Assembly: GCA_021810505.1 (NCBI GenBank)
Contig: JAJZIR010000001.1
Coordinates: forward strand, 248,001-312,000
DNA length: 64,000 nucleotides
Source: a bacterium
GTDB lineage: Bacteria; Deinococcota; Deinococci; Deinococcales; Deinococcaceae
Direction of reading: 5' to 3'
Part shown: one piece after another, positions 30,972-38,681 of the stretch
Layout of the letters: every line of letters begins with the position of its first letter
Numbering within the stretch: position 1 is the stretch's first letter
Notes under the pieces: model-generated
Told to the model about the DNA's origin: nothing
The model's input: the letters and a program-made list of their open reading frames with translations, nothing else
The model's database searches: none
Program-made: the position numbers and the translations under genes

Positions 30972-33416
30972 TTGGACCGAGCGATCTTCCTCACCTTTCC
31001 GGAGCGGCCGGCCAAGCTGTCCGCCGAAGTGGCGGTACCCAACCGGGCCGCCGCGGAGCGGCTGGGGCTGGGCCAAAAATCCTTCCAGTCGCTGGAGACC
31101 TTTGCCCAGTACGCGGTGGGCGGGGGCCGGCTGCTCAGCGAAGCCTCGGCCCACCTGCTGCTGGCCGAGGCGCTGTCCGGGCTGGACCTAGCCGGCAGCG
31201 CAGGGTGGGCGGCCCGGCTGCTGCCCACCCTGCGCCAGATCCTGCACGCCGGCGGGAACCGGCAAGCGCTCAGCCAGATCGGCCGGGGGCAGCTGCCGCT
31301 GCGGGCTCTTCAGGCCTACTTGGAGCTGGTCCACAGCCAGGGCAAGCTGGACCGAGCCGAGCTGTTCTGGGAGGCAGCCAGGGTGACCGAGCCCTGCTTG
31401 GAGCTGACGGTGTGGGGCTACCCCCGGCTAGGGGAAGATCAGCTGGCTTTCCTGTGCGCGGCGGCGGACACGGGAAGCGCGCTCTACCTGCCGGGGGGGC
31501 CAGCCTGGGAGCAGGAGAGCGCCGCCGCGCACGCCGAGCTTGAAAGGCGCGGCTGGCGGCTAGCCGCGCAGCGGGAGGGGGGGCAGCTCGCCCCCCGCCG
31601 CGCCTACGTTTTCCCCAGCCTGGAGGACGAGGTCCGGTGGACCTTGAGAGAGGTCGCCGCTCTGCTGGGGCAGGGGGTAGAGGCGCGGCAGATCGCCCTG
31701 GTCAGCCGCCAAGCCGCCCAGCTGGGGCCGCTGATCCAGGCGGTGGCAGCCGAGTACGCCATCAAGGTGGACTTGGACTTCGCCGTCCCCTTGGGGCAGA
31801 CCCCTTTAGGCAGCTGGCTCTCCGACCTGATCTCCGCCGGCGAGCAGGGCTGGCCCCAGGGGGCCAGCCTGCAGCTGCTGCAGCGCTGGCCTCTATCCGG
31901 GGAGGAGCGGCTGCAGCCAGCGCGGAGCTGGCAGGAATCTGGAGGTAGCGGCCCCAGGACCGAGTGGGCAGCGCGGTTCAGAGAGCTGGCCAGCGGCCTG
32001 ACAGCGCCCTCTCTGAGCGGACGGCACCAAGACGCCAAAGAGGCCTGGGAGGAGGCGCTCTCCCACTGGGAGGAGCTGAGTGGGGAGATCCCCGCCCAGC
32101 AGGCCCTGCGGGAGATCCGGCAGCTCCTGGCCGTGGAGAGCGTGCCTTTCGCCAGGGACCCCCAAGGCGTGCCGCTGCACACGCCGCTGAGCCTCCTGGG
32201 GGGCAGCTTCCGAGAGGTGTTCTTCCTAGACCTCTGCGAGGGCCGCTCTCCGCCGAGGCCCCGCGAGGACCCCAACTTGGACAGCTTCTCCCGGCTGCAG
32301 CTCAGCGAGCTGGGCCTGAGCCTAGAGCTCCCCCAGCAGGCCGAGCGGCGCGAGCGGCTGACCTTCTTGGCCGCCCTCCCCGCCGCCGAGCAGCGCCTGA
32401 CCCTCAGCTACGCCCGGCTGGGGCAGCCGGGTGAGCAGCGGGAGAGCCCCTACTTCGCCGAGCTGGACCTGCCCCCCGAGGAGGCCCCCTCCCCCGCGCC
32501 CTGGAGCCCCGAAGAGCGCCTGGAGCGGGAGCTGCTTTCCGGGAGCGGAGGGGGGCGCCCGGAGGCGGAGGGAGCGCAGAGGGCGCTGCGGGCCGAGCGA
32601 GAGCGCTACGGCAGGGAGTACGGGCGCTGGGACGGGGTGGTGGGCCCTTTAGAGTTGGCCGAGCGCTCCTACTCGGTCAGCGAGCTGAACACCCTGCTGG
32701 CTTGCGGCTTCCGTTGGATGGCCGGCCGGGTGTGGAACCTGACCGAGGGGCCGCAGGGCGAGGAAGCCCTGGTGGGGCAGCTGGTCCACAGCGCCCTGCA
32801 GCAGCTGCAGCGCCGCGCGGCCGCGGCGGAAGACCTCAGGAAATCCGCCCTGGAGCAGCTGGAGGCGGCCTTCTGCGAGGCCGAGGCCGAAGTGTTGCCG
32901 GAGGACCCCTCCCCCTTCTGGCCGGCCACCCGCCAGGCGCTGCTGCGCCGGCTGCGCCGGCTCATCGGGTTGCCCGATTTCCTCGGCGAAGGGGACCAGC
33001 CGGTGGCCAGCGAGCGCAGCTTCCGAGGAACCTGGCAGGGCCTGTCGGTGCGCGGCCGGGTGGACCGGGTGGACAAGGGCCCGCTGGGGCTGCGGCTGAT
33101 CGACTACAAGCGCAGCCCCAGCTCGGTGCCCAGAGAAGACCTGCAGCTGGAGATCTACCGGAGCGTGGCGCTGCCAGTGCTGTTTCCGGGAGAAGCCCTG
33201 GGGCGGGCCGGCTACCTGTTCTACTGGCAGGCCGGCAGCAGAGATCCCAAGCAGGACCCCGAAAAGCTCAGCCAGATGCAGGCCAAGCTGTTCAGGCGGC
33301 TGCGCGAGGGGCTGCTGTACCCGGTCGAGAACCCCGGCTGCCGCCACTGCCCCTACAGCCTGCTCTGCCGCAAGGGAGCGCGGCTGCAGGGTAAGCAGGA
33401 TCCGGCGTGCGGCTGA
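30972..33416 (+). CDS. AddB/RexB-like protein with C-terminal PD-(D/E)XK nuclease and iron-sulfur cysteines
   Basis: 814 aa. The N-terminal and middle regions resemble the inactivated helicase scaffold of AddB, without a Walker A motif. The C-terminus is a RecB-family nuclease: GRVDRVDKGPLGLRLIDYKRS supplies the acidic and DYK catalytic residues. One upstream cysteine (LLACGF) plus three in CRHCPYSLLC form the four-cysteine set that holds a 4Fe-4S cluster in AddB. The TTG 30972 start is chosen from family-like sequence and the promoter. It overlaps the next gene by 10 nt. Expected to process double-strand ends with its partner. Confidence 0.8.
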   Translation: MDRAIFLTFPERPAKLSAEVAVPNRAAAERLGLGQKSFQSLETFAQYAVGGGRLLSEASAHLLLAEALSGLDLAGSAGWAARLLPTLRQILHAGGNRQALSQIGRGQLPLRALQAYLELVHSQGKLDRAELFWEAARVTEPCLELTVWGYPRLGEDQLAFLCAAADTGSALYLPGGPAWEQESAAAHAELERRGWRLAAQREGGQLAPRRAYVFPSLEDEVRWTLREVAALLGQGVEARQIALVSRQAAQLGPLIQAVAAEYAIKVDLDFAVPLGQTPLGSWLSDLISAGEQGWPQGASLQLLQRWPLSGEERLQPARSWQESGGSGPRTEWAARFRELASGLTAPSLSGRHQDAKEAWEEALSHWEELSGEIPAQQALREIRQLLAVESVPFARDPQGVPLHTPLSLLGGSFREVFFLDLCEGRSPPRPREDPNLDSFSRLQLSELGLSLELPQQAERRERLTFLAALPAAEQRLTLSYARLGQPGEQRESPYFAELDLPPEEAPSPAPWSPEERLERELLSGSGGGRPEAEGAQRALRAERERYGREYGRWDGVVGPLELAERSYSVSELNTLLACGFRWMAGRVWNLTEGPQGEEALVGQLVHSALQQLQRRAAAAEDLRKSALEQLEAAFCEAEAEVLPEDPSPFWPATRQALLRRLRRLIGLPDFLGEGDQPVASERSFRGTWQGLSVRGRVDRVDKGPLGLRLIDYKRSPSSVPREDLQLEIYRSVALPVLFPGEALGRAGYLFYWQAGSRDPKQDPEKLSQMQAKLFRRLREGLLYPVENPGCRHCPYSLLCRKGARLQGKQDPACG

Positions 33417-35845
33417 CCCCCGAGCAGGCCAGGGCGGCCTCGGCCCCGGGCAGCGTGGCGGTGGTGGCCGGAGCCGGCACCGGCAAGACCGCCATGCTGA
33501 CCGAGCGCTACCTGTACCACCTGCGCGGGGGGCTGGGTCCCCTGCAGGTGGTGGCGGTGACCTTCACCGAGCGAGCGGTGGCCGAGCTGCGCAGCCGGGT
33601 GCGCAGCCGGGTGCAGGAGGAGGGGATGGCCGCCCACTTGGGCACCCTGGAGGTCGCCCCGATCACCACCCTGCACGCCCTGGCCCTGCGGATCTGCCAG
33701 GAGCACCCGCTGGAGGCGGGCGTGCCGCCCCAGTTTCGGATCCTCGACGACCTGGAGCGGGCCATCTGGCTCACCGACGCCTTGGCGGAGGCAACCGCCG
33801 AGCTCTCCCCCGAGCAGCTGACCCTCCCCTACCCCCAGCTGCTCAGCTTCCTGGGGCGGCTGCTCGACGACCCGCTGCTGGCCGAACGGGCTCTGGCCTC
33901 GCCCAGCGGCAGCCAGGAGGGCTGGAGCCTGCTGGCCCGCTCGGCCGAGGAGGCGCAGAGCGAGCTGCGCGGCCAGCTGGAGCGGAGCCTGCGGGTACTC
34001 CAGGCCACCCGCGAGCCGGCTGCGGCCGGCGACCGGCGGCTGAAAGTCAAGCGCGAAGCGCAGGCCTTCGTCCTAGCGGCGCTGGGGGCGCAGAGCCCAG
34101 AAGAGCTGCGGCCCGCCCTGAAAGAGTTGGCCGACTTGAACCTGCGCGGGGGCAGCCGAGCGGCCTGGGGGGAGGGCTGGGAAGCGCTGGACAGCCAGCT
34201 CAAGCAGCTTCGGGAGCTGGCCGAGAAGGCCCTAGCCGGTCCGGCCTGCGCCGGGGAGACCCCGGAGGAAGCTGACCTGGAGCTGCTGGCGGCCACCGCC
34301 GAGCTGCGGGGGGCTTACCGGCAGGTCGCGGAGCGGATCAGCGCGGCCAAGGCCAGGGAGGGCGCCCTGGACTTCTCCGACCTGGAGGTGGGAGCGCTGC
34401 GGGCGCTGGGCCAGCCCGCGGTGCGGAGCTACTACCAGGCGCGCTGGAAGGCCTTTCTGGTCGATGAGTTCCAAGACGTCAATCCGGTGCAGGCCGAGCT
34501 CTTGGAGCTGCTGAGCCAGGGCGCCCCGCTCACCGCAGTGGGAGACGCCAAGCAGTCCATCTACGGGTTCCGCCGAGCCGAGGTCAGGGTGTTCCAGGAG
34601 CTCAGCGCCAAGGTGGCGGAGGCGGGCGAGCTGGTGGTCCTGCAGCGCTCCTTCCGCAGCCACGCCGGGCTGATGGCGGCCCTGAACGCCCTGGCGGAGG
34701 CGGCCCTGGGAGAGGAGCACCAGCCGCTGACGGCGGAGCGGGCGGCGCCCCGAGCGGGCCCCCACCTGCAGGCCTACGCCGTGGCCGGGCGGGGCAAAGC
34801 GGGGACCGCCCGGGAGGCAGCGCACCTAGCCCAGAGGGTCGCCGACCTGCTCTCCGGCAGCTTCACCCTAGGGGAAGGGGAGCAGCAGCGCCCGCTGCGC
34901 TGCAGCGACGTGGCGGTGCTGGCCCGCACCTGGAGCGCCCTGGGGGACTACGCCGCGGCGCTGGCGGCGCAGGGGATTCCGGCGCTGGAGGCGGGGGGCG
35001 GCAACCTGCTGGCCACCCAAGTCGCCAAGGACGCCTACCTGCTGCTGCGGGTGCTGGCCGATCCCTCAGACCAGCTGGCCCTGGTGGCGCTGCTGCGCAG
35101 CCCCTTCGTCGCCGCCGATGACCTGGAGCTGAGCGCGCTGCTGGCCGGTCGGGAAGGGCCGCTCTGGGAGCGCTTGGCCGCGGCCGAGAGCCAGGCCATC
35201 CGCTCCGCAGCCGGCTGGCTAGCTCAGCTGCGGGCCCAGCGCGAGCCGCCCAGCCGGCTGCTGGCCCTGGCCAACCGGGCCAGCGGCTACAGCGCGGTGC
35301 TGGCCAACTTGGAGGGGGGAAAGCGGCAGCTGGCCGACTGGAGGGCGGTACTCGAGCTGGTGCGCCAGCTGGAGAGAGGGCGCGAGGACACCGCCCTGGT
35401 AGCGGGGCGGCTGGAGCGGCTGATGGAGCTGGAGGTGACGCTGCCCCGGCCACCCCTAGCCCCAGAGGACGCGGTCAACCTGATCACCTTCCACGGAGCC
35501 AAGGGGCTGGAGTGGCCGGTGGTGCTCCTGCCGGGATTGCATCGCAGCTCCCGCGGCGAGGAGGACGAGGCGCTGCTGGTAGACGGCGAGCTGGGGATCG
35601 CCTTCCGGACCGAGAGCGGCGCCGAGGAGCCGCTGCTCTACCGGATACTCAGGGAGCGAGCCGCCGAGCGCTCCGCCGCCGAGGAGAGGCGGCTGCTCTA
35701 CGTGGCGATGACCAGGGCGAGGGAACTGCTCATCCTCTCGGCGACGGGGCTGAGGGGCGGGTCGGCGGCGGAATGGCTCACCCCCGGGCTCGCGCAGCTG
35801 GGGCTGGAGTGGCAGGAAGTAGCCCAAGTAGACGGAGAAGGCTGA
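33407..35845 (+). CDS. AddA-like UvrD/RecB-family helicase lacking a nuclease domain
   Basis: 812 aa. Complete SF1A motifs: Q-motif LTPEQARAAS, Walker A VAGAGTGKTAML (residues 20-31), TFTERAVAEL, VDEFQDVNPVQ (about 353), GDAKQSIYGFRRA, QRSFRSH, TFHGAKGLEWPVVLL and LYVAMTRAREL. It stops soon after motif VI, whereas typical AddA is about 1200 aa and carries its own RecB nuclease. The GTG 33407 start lies inside the addB-like 3' end. Together the two would form a single-nuclease AddAB-like enzyme. Confidence 0.85.
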   Translation: MRLTPEQARAASAPGSVAVVAGAGTGKTAMLTERYLYHLRGGLGPLQVVAVTFTERAVAELRSRVRSRVQEEGMAAHLGTLEVAPITTLHALALRICQEHPLEAGVPPQFRILDDLERAIWLTDALAEATAELSPEQLTLPYPQLLSFLGRLLDDPLLAERALASPSGSQEGWSLLARSAEEAQSELRGQLERSLRVLQATREPAAAGDRRLKVKREAQAFVLAALGAQSPEELRPALKELADLNLRGGSRAAWGEGWEALDSQLKQLRELAEKALAGPACAGETPEEADLELLAATAELRGAYRQVAERISAAKAREGALDFSDLEVGALRALGQPAVRSYYQARWKAFLVDEFQDVNPVQAELLELLSQGAPLTAVGDAKQSIYGFRRAEVRVFQELSAKVAEAGELVVLQRSFRSHAGLMAALNALAEAALGEEHQPLTAERAAPRAGPHLQAYAVAGRGKAGTAREAAHLAQRVADLLSGSFTLGEGEQQRPLRCSDVAVLARTWSALGDYAAALAAQGIPALEAGGGNLLATQVAKDAYLLLRVLADPSDQLALVALLRSPFVAADDLELSALLAGREGPLWERLAAAESQAIRSAAGWLAQLRAQREPPSRLLALANRASGYSAVLANLEGGKRQLADWRAVLELVRQLERGREDTALVAGRLERLMELEVTLPRPPLAPEDAVNLITFHGAKGLEWPVVLLPGLHRSSRGEEDEALLVDGELGIAFRTESGAEEPLLYRILRERAAERSAAEERRLLYVAMTRARELLILSATGLRGGSAAEWLTPGLAQLGLEWQEVAQVDGEG

Positions 35846-36400
35846 CGCGATCCTGCCGAGCCGCGGGGCGCGGGCGTTCCAGGGGGTCCCAGGGGCCGCA
35901 GAGGCCCGCGCCCCGCCCGGCCGGGGCATGGGCGCTTCCGGATTCAGGCCATAGTGAGCCTCGCGGCCGCGCCAGCTCCCCTCTCCCCTGCTCGCCCCCC
36001 GTCTGGGATGGCCGGTTCGGTCTGAATCTGCCTATAAGTTATTTATTTCACAATAATCCTGGCTTGTTAAAGTTTTCTCTGTTTACCTAGCACGCCAGGT
36101 GCAGATTCGGTCTTGACCAGCTCAGTCGGTAGCGCACCGAACCAGCTAGCTTTACCAGGTGCAGATTGGATAGCGCGAGCGCCGTAGGCGCATCGACGGT
36201 GATCGCCAGCGCGCCGGCCGAAGCGGCTGCTAATCTCTAGGTAGCGCATGGCTTGGTACGGCTGCCTGGCTCCATGCGGCGCATCCCGCCGATGTCCCCG
36301 GCGCCCCCAGCGGGTGAGAAGGCCAGGGGGGATCCCCGGGCCGCGCTCTCGCGTACAGGTAAAGCAGAAAGGCCGGAGCTGACAGCTCGGGGAGGGCCGC
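35846..36400. other. 555-bp spacer without a supported gene
   Basis: GC-rich start, then a more AT-rich stretch with palindromic repeat copy C, a 13-bp direct repeat CCAGGTGCAGATT (36095-36107 and 36155-36167), and between them a tRNA D-arm-like string AGCTCAGTCGGTAG without any tRNA T-arm. The remainder shows nothing recognisable. It is the left shoulder of the defence island. Confidence 0.55.
36032..36077. repeat. 46-bp palindromic spacer repeat, copy C (diverged)
   Basis: TTTCACAA (36046-36053) and TTGTTAAA (36064-36071). Compared with copies A and B, one base pair of the palindrome has changed on both sides (G/C to A/T), which keeps pairing; one further position no longer pairs. Confidence 0.6.
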
Positions 36401-37324
36401 ATGCCGGATAAACCGCAGACTTTGCTCTTGAGCGCTACCGCCTCGCTGGTGTTCATGGCGTCCGCTTGGAGTAGCTCCGCCGCAGTCGGCGATCTCTCCT
36501 TGTCGGTGCCGATGCTCGGCTCTACCGTCGTGATGAAGACCAGTTCGAAATTCGCCGGCGCAGTCTACTCGCTGGTCTTTCGGGGCAGGCAGTTCATCAA
36601 CAGCGCCGACCACGGGCGAGAGCTGCAGAGCGATGTGTTCTTCGGTGGTTACGGAATATGCGACAACCCCACCGAGGCTGGTTCGCGCGCTGACGGGAAC
36701 AAAAACACGACCAGCAGCGTGCTGGAGTGGTCCCGAGCCGAGGGGAATCAGTTATGGACCGTCACCCGAATGGCCTTCTGGTTGCAACCGGGGCAAGCGG
36801 CGTACCCCAAGGGCTGCGGCAGAACATCGCTCGAGCGGGCAGTGAACACTACGGTCACTTCCAGGGATACCGTGAAAGAGCATTTCACCGTAGGACTCCC
36901 CAATTTCCCCAACGTCATCCGGGATAAAGTGACGTTCTACATCTCGAAGCGGCATAAGAGCGCTGTGTTCGAGGCCTTGACCGGGTATGTACCCAAAGAC
37001 TTCTCGCGAGCGCTCTACTACCACCCAAAAACCAAAGAAGCCGTAAGCGCCGGAGCAAGGCAGGGCGAGCAGAAATACCCGGTCATCTTGGCCACCCCGG
37101 ATAACCGCTACGCGATAGCGGTCTACTCCCCGGAATTGCCACAACCTGCTTGGCCAAAGGCCGGCTACGGTCGTTTCAGCTTCAAAAATGTCAACAAGTG
37201 GAATTGCGTCTTTAGAGAGAGCGACATCCAGAAGAAGCCTTACTCCTTTGAGTGCTTCATCGTCCTGGGTACGCTGCGCCAAGTCGAAGGCACGCTGAGC
37301 CGCCTCTACGCCTACAACAAGTAG
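36401..37324 (+). CDS. Secreted protein of unknown function
   Basis: 307 aa. A signal peptide (MPDKPQTLLLSATASLVFMASAWSSSAA) and no transmembrane segment afterwards suggest export. The mature part is beta-rich with several Trp/Tyr/Gly motifs (FRGRQFINSADHGRELQSDVFFGGYG, WTVTRMAFWLQPG, YISKRHKSAVFEALTGYVP). The layout recalls carbohydrate-active or galactose-mutarotase-like beta folds, but I do not recognise a family. ATG 36401 follows GGGAGGG. Codon and base use is less GC-rich than the neighbouring housekeeping genes. Confidence 0.7.
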   Translation: MPDKPQTLLLSATASLVFMASAWSSSAAVGDLSLSVPMLGSTVVMKTSSKFAGAVYSLVFRGRQFINSADHGRELQSDVFFGGYGICDNPTEAGSRADGNKNTTSSVLEWSRAEGNQLWTVTRMAFWLQPGQAAYPKGCGRTSLERAVNTTVTSRDTVKEHFTVGLPNFPNVIRDKVTFYISKRHKSAVFEALTGYVPKDFSRALYYHPKTKEAVSAGARQGEQKYPVILATPDNRYAIAVYSPELPQPAWPKAGYGRFSFKNVNKWNCVFRESDIQKKPYSFECFIVLGTLRQVEGTLSRLYAYNK

Positions 37325-37386
37325 AGCCTGCGGGACAAAAGAGCAGGTGGGCCGGGCAGCGGGCCCCCTGGCGGGACCCAGGGAGC

Positions 37387-38529
37387 TCAGGGAATCTCCA
37401 ACATGACATCGCGTCCGAGCCGTAAGCCAGCTGCTCTACAGGCTTCCTCGGCAATCCGCTGCTTTCGGGAGTTGGAGATATCGGTGTCGAGAAACCAGCC
37501 GGGGACGATCTCGGCGACGTAGTGGCGGAGATCCGGGCGGGTCGGGTGAACCCCTTGGGGGGACGCCGCAATGTAAGAGCGCACCTTTCCCTTCAGCGCA
37601 GGGGCAAGCCTCCCCAGCAGCGATGCGTCCCGGCCAGCGAGCTCCCTAAGCAGCACCAGGAGGGCCTGGGTAGCGTTTTTCGCCCGGATGACCCGGCCAC
37701 CGATAGAGACGGACGCTTGGCCGGCAGGCAGGTCGCTCAGCTGGCTGGGTCTCGGCCGTTCGGCCGCGGGGATAGAAGCTGCGGGTTTAGGCTGGAACTT
37801 GAAATAACTCGCAGCGGCGCGGTCCGAATTGGGGATTTTGAAGCTCGCCAGGAAATCTCCGACCTGCTCCGGATCCAGAGCGGGACCGCCCAGTTGCTGT
37901 ATCTTTTCGCGGATGAGGTCGACCAGCAGGCTATCCCGCTCCTCCACGAGGGCGCTCCAGGCGGCTCTCAGATACTCCAGCGCAGTTCGCCGCTGGCGTA
38001 CGAGCTCGAGGTCCTGGCGGGCGTCCGAGATCGCCTGCATATCCCACACGCGGCGGAATGCGAGGTAGCGCGAGAGCAGGGTGCAGGCTTCAAGCGCGCC
38101 GGCCTTCCACAGGTCGAGGTCGCAGAGAAGTACATCTTGCTCGCTCTGGCCCGCTCGTTCAGGAACGTAGAAGCGCCACTGCAGACCATCGGTGAGTACG
38201 ACTAAGGGTGAACCGAGCTTGGCTGCCCGATCGATCAACCCGGCTGCATGCCGGGGTTCGTCTTCCAGCGCGCCGGGCTCTACAACGTCCAAGAGCACAG
38301 GCTGGCTCCGGTCCGAAGCCAACAAGCCGTAGTCGACGCCCTGACCTTCGGGGCCAGCCGAGTAGGAGCGGCGCACCGCAGAGAGGTCGGCCAGGTCCCA
38401 GCCCAAGCTCTGCAGAATCGGCAGGACGATCGCCTCGCGCACTACCGCCGCATCCCGGTCCCGGTAGAGACCCTGCGACAGGTTGCGGCGGATGGTCTCC
38501 ATCAAGTGGCGAAGGGGGTCTTTGGTCAT
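37387..38529 (-). CDS. HsdR N-terminal-like (type IV restriction-like) protein, catalytic lysine apparently missing
   Basis: 380 aa. Residues 10-150 resemble the HsdR_N_2 domain found in standalone restriction-like proteins: VREAIVLPILQSLGWDL, VDYGLLASDRSQPVLLDVVEPG, LVVLTDGLQWRFYVPE. In active members the D...E-x-K core reads (I/V)EAK; here it reads VEPG, with no lysine. The C-terminal 100 residues are a separate domain ending SNSRKQRIAEEACRAAGLRLG. ATG 38529 follows GGGAG; the open frame upstream is derived from a duplicated piece of the next helicase gene. Last gene of the leftward DISARM-like arm. Confidence 0.7.
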   Translation of the reverse strand: MTKDPLRHLMETIRRNLSQGLYRDRDAAVVREAIVLPILQSLGWDLADLSAVRRSYSAGPEGQGVDYGLLASDRSQPVLLDVVEPGALEDEPRHAAGLIDRAAKLGSPLVVLTDGLQWRFYVPERAGQSEQDVLLCDLDLWKAGALEACTLLSRYLAFRRVWDMQAISDARQDLELVRQRRTALEYLRAAWSALVEERDSLLVDLIREKIQQLGGPALDPEQVGDFLASFKIPNSDRAAASYFKFQPKPAASIPAAERPRPSQLSDLPAGQASVSIGGRVIRAKNATQALLVLLRELAGRDASLLGRLAPALKGKVRSYIAASPQGVHPTRPDLRHYVAEIVPGWFLDTDISNSRKQRIAEEACRAAGLRLGRDVMLEIP

Positions 38530-38562
38530 CTGCCTAACTCCCGCTACAAGGTCGCTGCTGGG

Positions 38563-38680
38563 GAAACCCTCCGGGGAGAGTATTCTCTGCAGCAAAGAGG
38601 CCTAGGCGACCCAGCATACCGCTCGGGCTGAGCAGGATCGGCCGGCCAGAGGCGGTAATCTGGCCGGCGGCATAGCAAGG
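38563..38680 (-). pseudogene. 118-bp duplicated fragment of the upstream helicase gene
   Basis: This stretch matches 39941-40058, inside the neighbouring helicase, at about 105 of 118 positions with no gaps. Read in the helicase frame it still encodes the stretch GQITASGRPILLSPSGMLGR without a stop, then ends in TAG just before the nuclease-like gene. It sits 2 bp after the helicase stop codon. It is probably the remnant of a second helicase copy that was deleted. Confidence 0.85.
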
Positions 38681-38681
38681 C

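Noticed and set aside
36110-36180. Possible tRNA gene from the D-arm-like string
   Set aside because: No T-arm GGTTCGA motif, anticodon stem or acceptor stem pairs around it.
36067-36456. 129-codon minus-strand frame left of the secreted protein gene
   Set aside because: It overlaps the start of the secreted-protein gene and repeat copy C, lacks a ribosome-binding site and shows no protein-like pattern.
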